From an uncultured Clostridia bacterium (GTDB taxonomy: Bacteria > Bacillota > Clostridia > Christensenellales > CAG-138), in assembly GCA_937894955.1 (NCBI GenBank), contig CALAXO010000054.1, positions 1 to 17,005 on the forward strand: a DNA stretch of 17,005 nucleotides, in the 5' to 3' direction. How positions within the stretch are numbered: the first letter of the stretch is position 1; each line of letters opens with the position of its first letter. The translations under genes and the position numbers were made by a program. Positions 1 to 7,611 of the stretch are shown piece after piece. The notes under the pieces are model-generated. The model searched no databases. It saw only the letters and a list, made by a program, of their open reading frames with translations, and had not been told where the DNA came from.

Positions 1-70
1 CGGCAGCCCCGCAGAATGGGATTCATATTCGGCTTTTCATTCGGGTTCGGTGTTTCGGATAAAGGTGATA

Positions 71-673
71 TCAGCCTTTTTCGGGTCCGTCCGAATTCTC
101 CGGTTCGGGAGTGAAGAACTGATGCTGATTCCATGCATTGGAATATTTTACAAATTTCCATGCACCGTCAACATATTGAAGCTCAACATCAAACCCGCTT
201 GTGTCGCTTTCGGAAATAAAGCATTTGACGGCAACCGTGCATGTGTCCGCATCGGTGCTTTCGCCGTCCTTAAGAGTGAAGGTGAAAATCTTTCCCAAGC
301 CCATCTTGTAGGTGTCGTCATAGGTCTTGTAAAAATCACCGTCGCCTTTTGTGATATAGCCCCGGGCAACAAGATCCTCATAGCTGAGCTGAACAAGGTT
401 CGCTCCGCTGTTTGCACAGTATTCTGTGAGATAGGAAGTAATTTCGGAAGGGAGCTTGTCAAAGCTCCAGCCCTCGATGAAGAAAGTCAGATATTCGACT
501 TTTGAATGGTTGTCATCCTTGGGGCAAACATTTGCAATCGCCGTGAACAGAGCAGCTTCCTCGCGCGTCATATTGCTCGGCACAACAAATTCCTTTTCTT
601 TTTTGCAGCCGGGAAGGCTCACAAGCATCAAAGCCGCAAGCAGCGCGGCAAACATAGTTTTAAAAACTCGCAT
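71..673 (-). CDS. Small secreted lipoprotein, function unknown
   Basis: A 200-residue protein with a lipoprotein signal peptide: basic start (MRVFK), a hydrophobic stretch at about residues 7-20 and a lipobox LPGC ending at Cys23, followed by a charged KKEKE tail. It should be exported, lipidated on Cys23 and anchored on the outer face of the cytoplasmic membrane. The mature part (about 175 residues) is soluble and acidic, with alternating hydrophobic and aromatic residues near the C-terminus (FDVELQYVDGAWKFV) that suggest a small beta-rich or NTF2-like fold; that fold is a guess. The start is well supported: GGAGG at 680-684 lies 6 bases before the ATG. It has its own promoter (805-833) and is divergent from the broken kinase gene. 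No downstream partner is visible before the window edge. I do not recognise the family. Confidence 0.85.
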   Translation of the reverse strand: MRVFKTMFAALLAALMLVSLPGCKKEKEFVVPSNMTREEAALFTAIANVCPKDDNHSKVEYLTFFIEGWSFDKLPSEITSYLTEYCANSGANLVQLSYEDLVARGYITKGDGDFYKTYDDTYKMGLGKIFTFTLKDGESTDADTCTVAVKCFISESDTSGFDVELQYVDGAWKFVKYSNAWNQHQFFTPEPENSDGPEKG

Positions 674-804
674 TCGTTTCCTCCGTGCGTCAGATTCCCG
701 TTTTCATCGGGGTAAGCCGCCGATTGCTGTATGCGGGCATCGGGAACGGCAGGGCATAACCGAACCTTTTTCATAAAATGAAAATGCACTGAATCGGCAT
801 TCTT

Positions 805-833
805 ATTATAATGCCCCATGCGGGAATATGCAA
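805..833 (-). promoter_or_regulatory. Sigma-A-type promoter of the lipoprotein gene
   Basis: On the minus strand, TTGCAT (828-833), a 17-base spacer and a perfect TATAAT (805-810). This predicts a transcript starting near 798 and a leader of about 125 nt before the ATG at 673. Confidence 0.7.
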
Positions 834-940
834 GCAGTTTTTAAAGGCGGGCGGCGGATGCTGCAATTTGCGATTCGCTCACGAATGCTTTGCGTCCCTT
901 TCCCGAATGCTTCATGTCACTTTAATTTGCAGGCGTTCTG

Positions 941-949
941 TGCTATACT
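941..949 (+). promoter_or_regulatory. Extended -10 element ahead of the kinase-like pseudogene
   Basis: TGC directly followed by TATACT (944-949) gives a TGn-extended -10 about 40 bases before the ATG at 990. No good -35 sits at the usual distance (TTTAAT at 921-926 at best), which is tolerable for extended -10 promoters. The gene keeps a GGAGG-type ribosome binding site (about 980-987), so expression signals remain although the reading frame is broken. Confidence 0.5.
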
Positions 950-989
950 TGCAGTACTTCGGCAGTGAATGATTGATTCGGAGGCGGAT

Positions 990-2041
990 ATGGAAAAAAC
1001 GGAGATTAAAAACGGAAGCGAAATTTACGGCATGGTCAGGGAGCTGCTGTGCCTGTTCGGTGCGGATTCCGTTTAAACAGTGGAATTTACGGATTCGTCG
1101 CACGGAGATTCGGATATCTGCCACAATTACCTGATTGACAGGAAGTACGTTCTGCGCATCAATTCGGCACACGTTATGACGGACGGGCGATTGGAGGAGT
1201 TGAACAGGCTGACAGAACGCTATCGCGAATTCGGAATGCATGTGCCGAAATTCCTGAAAGCGAAAGACGGCAGGTTCATTGTTGAGCGGGACGGAAACAT
1301 ATGCTATCTTTCCGAATATCTGGACGAAACAGTTGCCGACGACGTGAAGGACGGATGCCTTGAGGAGCTGCGGACCCAAAGAAGAATTTTCATTGCCCGC
1401 TTTGCCGAGAAATACAGAAACGTGGACTTGACGGACACGGTGTCGATGTATTCGATATTCGACCTTTCACCCTATGATAAACTTGGCGGACTTGAAATCG
1501 ACGAAAAGCAGGATAATTTCAATCACCTGACGGCGGATCTTCAGAAAGCGGGAGAATATGCCCTTGCCGAAAGATTGACGCAGGAAAACGAAAGAATCCG
1601 CCGCGAATTAAAATCGTTTTACAAAGAGCTTCCGCGCTGCGTTTTCCGGGGAGACGAGAATTTCTCCAACCTGTGCGTGGACGAAAACCGCCGAATTTCG
1701 GGACTGTTTGATTTCAATATCTCCGGAACGGAAGTTATCGCGAATTACCTTGCAAATGCGGCCATGAATTTTTTTATACCGATGAAATAATGCAGAGCCG
1801 CAGTGCGGACGAGATTTATCGGATGCTTACAAAAGCCTATGCCGAAAACACGGAGCTTATCCGTAAATATTATGATTTTGCGCCGCAGGAGTTCCGCGCC
1901 TATCGACTGTATTCAAAAATCGTTATGTACTCCGCCTACCGGAACACATCCGTTTTTTCGGAGTATTTGGCGCAGGAACAGTGCGCGGAGAAAGTCGTTT
2001 GGCTTCTGTGGAAAATTGCGGAGGAGGATTTTCGCGCCTGA
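990..2041 (+). pseudogene. Broken aminoglycoside/choline-kinase-like phosphotransferase
   Basis: The three pieces together give about 350 residues, the usual size for the APH phosphotransferase family, which transfers phosphate from ATP or GTP to small hydroxyl-bearing substrates in the cytosol. The catalytic-loop signature is visible as FRGDENFSN followed by the metal-binding GLFDFN (about 1650-1720); the family's usual His before GD is Arg here. Two lesions break the frame. First, the ATG at 990 (SD at about 980-987) runs 28 codons into TAA at 1074-1076, after which the same frame resumes with family-like sequence. Second, at a T7 tract (about 1769-1775) the frame is lost and TAA follows at 1788-1790. 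A one-base shift restores MNFFYTDEIMQSRSADEIY and continues to a normal end at 2041. The substrate cannot be inferred and nothing indicates drug resistance. A GTG at 1080 could start a shorter product, but it would lack part of the N-terminal nucleotide-binding lobe. Sequencing error could explain the T-tract lesion but less easily the TAA. Confidence 0.75.
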
Positions 2042-2097
2042 CTGCGGAACGAAAGAAATGCGGTGGCAAGTCGGCAAAAACACAGGTTCGCTTGGAC

Positions 2098-3246
2098 TTA
2101 ATCCTCCCCTTCAACATCCGTCACAACGCCGTTTTCAATCGTGAAAACGAATTTTTCCGCACGGACAAGCCCGTCTGCATCGGTTTTTACTGCACCGACG
2201 ATGATTTTTTCGGTGATTGAATTATCATATGCGGTGGGTTCGCATAACCCCGACGGGGCAATTCTTTCGTCCGCAAAGCTCCCGAAAAAATCGCAAAGCT
2301 CCGCAAACGAGAGAGTTTCGGCAAGCTCGCGGGACAGCAGGGCATCGGCCTCATCATCCCTGCCGAGCCGAACGGCCTGCATCAATGCAAGTGCAGTTTC
2401 CCGCGGGGAGTTCGGCATATGCGCCTGATTTGTGAAAAAGCCCGTTTCCGGCGGCAATTTGCGCAGTGAACCGCCGAAAAACTCATACCTTGTTCGCTTT
2501 TCATGTCCCAAAACGGTTCCGAGCGGCTCAATTGCAGAGAGGTATCCGTTTTCAATGCGGCAGATTTCCCCGGCAAGAGCGGCGGCAACCTCGATTTTGT
2601 CGTTAAGAGCAACAAGTTTTTCACATCGACAGCTGCATTTAAAACCGAGCACGGGCGTTTCGGCTTCCGAATTTTCGCATCGGCGGCAGCCCGAGGCATG
2701 AATAACGAGCAGCCTTTCCCTTCCGATGTCCAAAACATGCGCTTTTCCGTCCGTGCCGCCGCAAACATACCAACTTCGTTCCTGCCCGCTCTCTTCAACG
2801 GAGATTCTGAGGCCGCAGTCACGAAACAGCGCAACCCTCCGCTGCCTGCCGCTCCCTGTCGGAAAATCAACGCTCCCGAGCCGTGCGGGTTCGGGTTCCG
2901 AGCGTTTTTTTTCGTTCAGCAATACGCACAGCTCAAAACAGTCCGCATCCCAGTGTATGCACTGAGCCGCGCCGTTGGTGAGCCTGCCGCCTCCGTCGAT
3001 TTTCAATACCGCAATTTCCGAATCGGTCTCGGCGGGAAGCACGGCGGCAATAAAAGGCGGCGCCGCCCCTCCGCCCGCCCCTTCGGTCGGAATGTCAAAA
3101 ACTTCTCCGCAAACTCCGGAGCGAAAAAAGCCGCTGCCGGCAACAAGCACAATTGATGCGGCGGAACGGAGCTTCCCCGCCGTTTTTTCGATTCGGTCCG
3201 CGCTCTCCGCTCCGCTGCGGGCATAAGCGTTCACAACAAGTTTCAT
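2098..3246 (-). CDS. Unrecognised 382-residue protein with a Cys cluster
   Basis: An intact frame with no signal peptide or membrane segment, so probably cytosolic. The N-terminal 100 residues alternate hydrophobic strands and Gly-rich turns (SIVLVAGSGF, KIDGGGRLTNGAA). In the middle, Cys187 and Cys190 (GCRRC) and Cys204, Cys206 and Cys208 (CSCRC) form a compact Cx2C...CxCxC group that could bind zinc or a metal cluster. The last about 100 residues look helical and then beta (SPRETALALMQAV; KFVFTIENGVVTDVEGED), like a small NTF2-like module. The start has GAGGGA about 5 bases upstream, in a leader carrying two copies of a 15-base repeat (3249-3263 and 3264-3278, 13 of 15 identical), each containing GGGAATG. 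The gene converges on the kinase pseudogene with a 56-base gap and no clear terminator. I do not recognise the family; function unknown. Confidence 0.8.
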   Translation of the reverse strand: MKLVVNAYARSGAESADRIEKTAGKLRSAASIVLVAGSGFFRSGVCGEVFDIPTEGAGGGAAPPFIAAVLPAETDSEIAVLKIDGGGRLTNGAAQCIHWDADCFELCVLLNEKKRSEPEPARLGSVDFPTGSGRQRRVALFRDCGLRISVEESGQERSWYVCGGTDGKAHVLDIGRERLLVIHASGCRRCENSEAETPVLGFKCSCRCEKLVALNDKIEVAAALAGEICRIENGYLSAIEPLGTVLGHEKRTRYEFFGGSLRKLPPETGFFTNQAHMPNSPRETALALMQAVRLGRDDEADALLSRELAETLSFAELCDFFGSFADERIAPSGLCEPTAYDNSITEKIIVGAVKTDADGLVRAEKFVFTIENGVVTDVEGED

Positions 3247-3370
3247 CTCATTCCCTCAAATTCCATTCCCTTAAATCTTGTTCTCATAAATCGGAAGTAT
3301 TTCGAAAAATTCTGCATGCTTTGCGGACTCCCGATGTCGGTTCAAAAACTCCGAACATATGTTTCCGCTC

Positions 3371-3413
3371 AAAAAAACGATTGGTTGTTTTTAAGCCGAA
3401 AAACAATCATTCG
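3371..3413 (-). terminator. Hairpin plus T7 in the leader of the 382-residue gene
   Basis: Arms 3378-3392 and 3399-3413 pair over 15 positions (one wobble, one mismatch) around a 6-base loop. On the minus strand the stem runs straight into seven T (3371-3377). This has the shape of an intrinsic terminator, although the stem is AT-rich. No minus-strand gene ends here. It lies 125 bases upstream of the start at 3246, so it would act as an attenuator or be a leftover. Confidence 0.4.
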
Positions 3414-3464
3414 GAGCATCGCATTCACAACGGCAGATAATAAACATTATGCGGCATTGTGCGG

Positions 3465-3492
3465 TTTATCGCTGCTTTTCCGCATTTCGCAA
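3465..3492 (-). promoter_or_regulatory. Possible leftward promoter of the 382-residue gene
   Basis: TTGCGA (3487-3492), 16-base spacer, GATAAA (3465-3470) on the minus strand. If used, the transcript begins near 3458 and crosses the hairpin at 3378-3413 before reaching the gene. Confidence 0.35.
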
Positions 3493-3516
3493 AAAGTTTG
3501 AATGTTTTCCGGCGTA

Positions 3517-3545
3517 TTGTTATTTCGCTCGTTTTTTGTTATAAT
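3517..3545 (+). promoter_or_regulatory. Promoter of the ABC transporter
   Basis: TTGTTA (3517-3522), exactly 17 bases, then TATAAT (3540-3545), with TGT just before the -10 giving an extended -10 as well. The predicted leader is about 60 nt to the start codon. Confidence 0.75.
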
Positions 3546-3612
3546 CCATAATGCAGAGGTAAGCGCCCGAGCAGCATATGCCTCTGCGGACACTGATTCT
3601 TGATGCAGCAGG

Positions 3613-5445
3613 GTGAACACATTGAAAAAGACCGAACAAAAAAGCGGCGGACACGGTTCGACAGGCATTTTAAAACGTATTTTCGGCAGTTTCCGGGACG
3701 GCTCGGCAGAGGAGTTCCTTTCGGACATGCGCTGGATTTTCGGTTACACAAAAAGATACAAATGGTTTGTCGTTATTCAGACGCTGTTCGGTGTGCTCAG
3801 TGCATCGCTGAGCCTTGTTTCCGCAATCATCAGCAAGTACGCAATAGATATTGTTATAAACAAAAAAATCGGCTCACTCTGGCTGCTTATCGCTGCTGTT
3901 GCGGCAAGTGCTGTTGCGGGGCTTGTGTTTTCAAGCCTTCAGTCGCGTGTTTCAGCAAAAATTGCTCTTCGGGTGAACAACGATATGCGGGCGGAACTTT
4001 TCGACAAACTTATGCGGGCGGACTGGCAGTGCGTTAAAAAATTTCAGAGCGGCGACATTCTGAACCGCTTAAACGGGGACACGCAAACGGCGGCTTCAAT
4101 TGCAATAAGCTGGATTCCCTCCGTCATTGTAACGGGCTTTTCCTTTGCGTCTTCGTTCGTCACGATTCTGTTTTACAACGTGCCCATGGCATTTATCGCT
4201 TTGCTCAGCGCGCCGTTTCTTGTTGTCGTCAGCCGCGGGTTAATGAAAAAATCCCGCCTTTTTCACCGCCTTGTGCTTGAAAAGGAAAGCGCGCTCATGA
4301 GCTTTGAAACGGAGACTTTCTGCAATTACGACACGGTCAAGAGTCTCGGCGCGGCCGAAGCCTACGGCGAGCGATTCCGATGCAAGCAGGAGGAGTGCAA
4401 AACGGCAAGCCTTGACAACAACCTTTTCCTTATCCGCGCAAACATCCTGCTCACCGTTTCGTCATATGTCGTTTCGTTTGCAACCTTCGGATACTGTCTG
4501 AGCCTTATTTGGCACGGCGCAATATCATATGGAACGATGACATTCTTCCTTCAGCAGAGAGCGCGTATCACGGCGGGGTTTTCTTCATTCATAAAGCTTG
4601 TCCCGCAGCTTTTGAACAGTGCCGTTTCCGCGCACCGCGTCCGCGAGCTTTCGGATCTTCCGCCGGAGCCGCAGGCCGAAACTCCCGAACAGGCTGCGGA
4701 ACTTGCTTCCCGTCCGCTCAGCCTTCGCCTGACTGACATAGATTTTCATTACTCCGATGATGCGGCTGTCAAACCCGTGCTGACGCGCAGCTCTTTTTCG
4801 GCGGAACCGGGCGAGATAATAGCCGTTATCGGCGCAAGCGGACAGGGAAAAACAACGCTGCTTCGGCTGATTCTCGGGCTTATTCGACCTGAAGGCGGGC
4901 TTGCGGAGCTTGTGGATGACAGCGGCAGGGCTCACACCGTTTCGGCCGAACATCGCAGGCTGTTTTCCTATGTTCCGCAGGGCAACACGGTTTTTTCGGG
5001 AACAATTGCAGAAAATCTTCGAGTTGTCCGACCGGAAGCCTCCGATGAGGAACTGACGGCCGCACTGGATGCCGCATGTGCGCTCCGCTTTGTAACAAGA
5101 ATGGGGGGCATAGACGCCTGCATCGGGGAAAAAGGACACGGCATAAGCGAGGGGCAGGCACAGCGACTCGCCATTGCAAGAGCAATTCTGCGCGATGCAC
5201 CGATACTGCTGCTTGATGAGGCAACCGCCGGATTGGACATTGAAACGGAGCAGCTGATAATCCGCAATATAATTGCAAAAGGAAGCAGCTTCAACCGCAA
5301 TTGCGGGGCAAAAAAGACCTGCATCGTTGCAACCCACCGCCCGAGCATACTTGCCCTTTGCGACAAAATCTTCCGCGTGCAGGATACGAAAATAACGCTT
5401 ATTTCCGCAGAGGAAGCGGAAAACTACTTCAAAGGCGTGCAGTGA
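3613..5445 (+). CDS. ABC-type exporter, fused permease and ATPase
   Basis: A 610-residue half-transporter of the MsbA/BmrA/LmrA type, expected to work as a homodimer in the cytoplasmic membrane and export a hydrophobic or peptide-like substrate by ATP hydrolysis. Residues about 50-340 hold the six-helix type 1 exporter domain (hydrophobic segments near 51-75, 90-107, 168-188, 190-208, 275-300 and 310-335). The ATPase domain follows: Walker A GASGQGKT (407-414), Q-loop Gln456, signature ISEGQ (511-515, a variant of LSGGQ), Walker B ILLLDE (531-536), D-loop GLD and H-loop His575. Residues about 556-570 form a short insert between D-loop and H-loop. Start choice is open: GTG at 3613, or TTG at 3622, for which AGGGTGA at about 3610-3616 is a better spaced ribosome binding site. 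No second half-transporter is adjacent, and the next gene is a broken peptidase, so the substrate cannot be inferred. Confidence 0.93.
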   Translation: MNTLKKTEQKSGGHGSTGILKRIFGSFRDGSAEEFLSDMRWIFGYTKRYKWFVVIQTLFGVLSASLSLVSAIISKYAIDIVINKKIGSLWLLIAAVAASAVAGLVFSSLQSRVSAKIALRVNNDMRAELFDKLMRADWQCVKKFQSGDILNRLNGDTQTAASIAISWIPSVIVTGFSFASSFVTILFYNVPMAFIALLSAPFLVVVSRGLMKKSRLFHRLVLEKESALMSFETETFCNYDTVKSLGAAEAYGERFRCKQEECKTASLDNNLFLIRANILLTVSSYVVSFATFGYCLSLIWHGAISYGTMTFFLQQRARITAGFSSFIKLVPQLLNSAVSAHRVRELSDLPPEPQAETPEQAAELASRPLSLRLTDIDFHYSDDAAVKPVLTRSSFSAEPGEIIAVIGASGQGKTTLLRLILGLIRPEGGLAELVDDSGRAHTVSAEHRRLFSYVPQGNTVFSGTIAENLRVVRPEASDEELTAALDAACALRFVTRMGGIDACIGEKGHGISEGQAQRLAIARAILRDAPILLLDEATAGLDIETEQLIIRNIIAKGSSFNRNCGAKKTCIVATHRPSILALCDKIFRVQDTKITLISAEEAENYFKGVQ

Positions 5446-5461
5446 CGCCCGCAAGAGGTTT

Positions 5462-5489
5462 ATTCGGTGTTCGTCCGAATATTATAATT
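5462..5489 (+). promoter_or_regulatory. Short hairpin and possible -10 between exporter and vanY-like gene
   Basis: ATTCGG (5462-5467) and CCGAAT (5475-5480) form a 6-bp stem with a 7-base loop, followed by an AT-rich run that contains TATAAT (5484-5489). It could be a weak terminator for the exporter, a -10 for the next gene without a good -35, or both. An AGGAAA ribosome binding site lies about 9 bases before the ATG at 5521. Confidence 0.3.
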
Positions 5490-5520
5490 TGCACGAAAAA
5501 ATTGAACAGGAAATAACAGC

Positions 5521-6605
5521 ATGAAAAAACATTTGTCTTCGGCACCTTCAATCAGAGTTCGCCGCCGCAGGGGTAACGCGCCCTCCGAAAGAAAAACGGC
5601 AATTGCAGCGATTCTTGCAATCTGCGCCGGTATAATCGCCGTTTCGGCCGCGTTGTGCTGCAAGGCAGGGTTTCCCGCATGTTCGGCGCAGCGCACTCCC
5701 CCGCCGCAGAACACATTCGTGCCGACGTCAGCTTCACTCACGACGACAACTCCGGGGCCAACGTCAGCTGCACTTCCGACGGCAACTCCGCTTCCGACGG
5801 CAACTCCCGCACCGTATACTTTCGTTTCCGTAAGCGTTTCCGATGCGGCGAAGGGACAGCTTGCACTTGTAAATTTTGAGCATGATTTCCCCGCTGCGGA
5901 TTCAACCGAGGTTGTTCCGGTAACCGCCGCAGGTTCGCTTTTGACCGCACGCAATGATTTAAGTCTTGCTCAGCCTGCACTTTCCGCGCTCTCCGCACTT
6001 GCGGAAGCTTTTTCGGAGCAGACGGGCGGCGACAGGCTGCTGCTTACAAGCGCGTATCGAACTCTTGAATATCAACAGGGGGTTTACGATGATTATGTTG
6101 CGGCCTACGGTCAGGCGGCGGCGGACGCTTATGTTGCCGCACCCGGAACGAGCGAACACCACACGGGGCTTGCGGCCACATAAGCGAGTTTGAATGGCTG
6201 AAGGCGCATTGTGCGGATTACGGTTTCATCCTTCGCTATCCGCCGGGAAAGGAGAACATAACGCATGTTGCATATGAACCGTGGCATTTTCGCTATATCG
6301 GCAAGGAAAATGCGGCAGCGGTCCGCGCTCTCGGCATAACATTCGAGGAGTACATCGAACATCTCCGCGGGTTCACCCCGGAGACGAAATTGCTGCATGT
6401 TCCGAGTCTTTCCGCCGCAAAGCCCGAGGATCTCGGTTCGGCGGAGTTTTCCGCTCTTCCCGATTCCGGATACGTCATATACTTTGTTCCGACGGATGAA
6501 AACGCAGGCGCGGAGAGCGTGAATATTCCCGTGCCCGCGCGGTGCAGGAGTTATTTTATTTCCGGTTCGAATGACGGCGGGTTCATTGTTACGGCGGAAC
6601 TGTAA
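5521..6605 (+). pseudogene. Broken VanY-type D,D-carboxypeptidase
   Basis: The family is membrane-anchored zinc peptidases that trim D-Ala from peptidoglycan stem peptides outside the cell. The first 220 codons give a basic N-terminus, one membrane segment (about 26-48), a Thr/Pro linker (about 58-98, including an 18-bp near-perfect tandem repeat at 5773-5808) and the peptidase start with SAYRTLEYQQ (177-186) and the zinc motif SEHHTGLAA (211-219). The next residue should be the zinc-binding Asp; it is Thr, then TAA at 6181-6183. The domain resumes at once in another frame (from 6183) as SEFEWLKAH, RYPPGK and the catalytic EPWHFRYIG, then a C-terminal region ending SNDGGFIVTAEL at 6605. The family normally has several tens of residues between these parts, so a deletion that also shifts frame is the simplest reading. 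The start and ribosome binding site are intact. The truncated product could not form the zinc site. The gene may once have been co-transcribed with the exporter (75-base gap). Confidence 0.85.
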
Positions 6606-6709
6606 GCAAATGCGGGTTCGGCAATTCACTGCATGAAAAAATGATTTAAAGAGAAATCGGTTTAAGGAAAGAATTTGAAGACTGCGCCGCCGGTCGTGCG
6701 GAATCCGAA

Positions 6710-6742
6710 AATGCCCCCGGCAGAATCCGTGCCGAGGGCATT
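6710..6742 (-). terminator. Rho-independent terminator of the murI/cit transcript
   Basis: AATGCCCCCGGCA (6710-6722) and TGCCGAGGGCATT (6730-6742) pair over 13 positions with one mismatch around a 7-base loop. On the minus strand the stem is followed by a short T run (complement of 6707-6710). It lies 50 bases past the murI stop in the convergent gap to the vanY-like gene (6606-6792), where nothing else is visible. Confidence 0.7.
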
Positions 6743-6792
6743 AATGTTGTGTTCGAACGGTTTGGTTCAGTTGCTTAACGGAAGAAAGCGTT

Positions 6793-7590
6793 TTACTCTT
6801 CTCCCTGCTTGTAAATCGGCATATCAAGCAGCATATCGAACACGGGTTTCAGCTTCTCCGAATTCCCGCTTGTGTGGAATGCGACTTTGCCGCAGCCTGT
6901 GAAATTGCCGAGATTGCTTTGTTCAAGCACCCTTCCGAGCTGCCGAACGGTTGCCGAATTGCCGTCAAACAGGCGGCATTCTCCGCCGAAGTGTTTTTTG
7001 AAATATCTTTCAACGGCGCGGGCAATAAAAATGTAGTGAGTACAGCCGAGAACAATGCCGTCCGCTTTCATGCCGTGATACGGTGCAAGATATGCGTCAA
7101 AAATGTCGTCAAATGCATCGTCGGCGACGATTCCGCTTTCAATTCGCGCAACAATGCCGCTTATTCCGAAATTCAGCACGCGCTGCGGGTCGGGCATTCG
7201 CTCCTGAAGGGCTCGATACCTTGCAAGCCGCGTTGTTGCGGCTGTGGCAAGCATGAAGATTTTGCCGTCCCCGGGAATTTCGCAGGCGGGCTTTATTGCG
7301 GGTTCAACACTTATGACGGGAACGTCAAGTTTTTTTCTGAGAACGTTTATGGAGGCACTCGTTGCCGTGTTGCAGGCGATAACAAGCGCTTTAACGCCCG
7401 ATTGCAGCAGAAAATCAGCGGAATTCTCTGTCAGGGCAAGAATCTCTTCCTCTGTTCTGTCGCCGTAGGGAGCATTAAGGTTGTCCCCGTAGTATATAAA
7501 ATCTTCCGTCGGTAAAAGCATTCTTGCGTCACGCAGCAGACTCACGCCACCCATGCCGGAATCAAAAATGCCGATTGGTCTTGCATCCAT
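6793..7590 (-). CDS. murI: Glutamate racemase
   Basis: The cytosolic enzyme that interconverts L- and D-glutamate to supply D-Glu for peptidoglycan, without cofactor, using two cysteines. The 265 residues match the family length. Visible motifs are the N-terminal IGIFDSGMGG (6-15) with catalytic-site Asp10, NAPYGDR (39-45), the first catalytic Cys73 in ACNTATS (72-78), and the second, Cys183, in GCTHY (182-186). The gene follows the citX-citG fusion by 21 bases and is last in the leftward block, so it is probably co-transcribed despite the unrelated pathway. The ATG at 7590 lacks a clear Shine-Dalgarno sequence; TATAAT-like strings in the gap (complement of 7594-7599) are too close to the start to be a useful promoter. 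The terminator at 6710-6742 follows. Confidence 0.95.
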   Translation of the reverse strand: MDARPIGIFDSGMGGVSLLRDARMLLPTEDFIYYGDNLNAPYGDRTEEEILALTENSADFLLQSGVKALVIACNTATSASINVLRKKLDVPVISVEPAIKPACEIPGDGKIFMLATAATTRLARYRALQERMPDPQRVLNFGISGIVARIESGIVADDAFDDIFDAYLAPYHGMKADGIVLGCTHYIFIARAVERYFKKHFGGECRLFDGNSATVRQLGRVLEQSNLGNFTGCGKVAFHTSGNSEKLKPVFDMLLDMPIYKQGEE

Positions 7591-7611
7591 GCAATTATAC
7601 GCTTTCGTTGT

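Larger units (their letters stand above)
674..989. other. Divergent intergenic region with two promoters
   Basis: No gene is supported in these 316 bases. They hold the leftward promoter of the lipoprotein (805-833), the rightward extended -10 of the kinase-like gene (944-949) and a perfect 7-bp AT-rich inverted repeat (TTTTCAT at 768-774, ATGAAAA at 778-784). The inverted repeat falls just inside the predicted start of the lipoprotein transcript. It could be an operator or a 5' mRNA hairpin; nothing decides between them. Confidence 0.6.
3247..3612. other. Intergenic region between divergent genes; leader hairpin and promoters
   Basis: No gene is supported in these 366 bases. They hold a hairpin with a T-tract on the minus strand (3371-3413), a possible leftward promoter (3465-3492) and the clear rightward promoter of the ABC transporter (3517-3545). 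Short open frames here lack ribosome binding sites and were not called. Confidence 0.6.

Noticed and set aside
1..70. Start of another minus-strand gene (ATG near 24-26 reading leftward)
   Set aside because: Only a few codons are visible and no ribosome binding site precedes the ATG, so it cannot be supported.
1074..1790. Stop-codon reassignment or selenocysteine-like readthrough to explain the broken kinase gene
   Set aside because: The stop is TAA, other genes in the window (for example citC) end normally at TAA, and the same gene also carries a frameshift. Decay is simpler.
2503..3156. Plus-strand open frame of 217 codons opposite the 382-residue gene
   Set aside because: Both strands are open here. 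The minus-strand frame is longer, has a plausible start and a protein-like composition; the plus-strand product is Arg/Pro/Lys-rich in the manner of a shadow frame.
4585..5454. Long minus-strand open frame (289 codons) opposite the ABC transporter ATPase domain
   Set aside because: It lies wholly antisense to well-conserved Walker A, signature and Walker B motifs; its translation has no recognisable domain, and it has no ribosome binding site.
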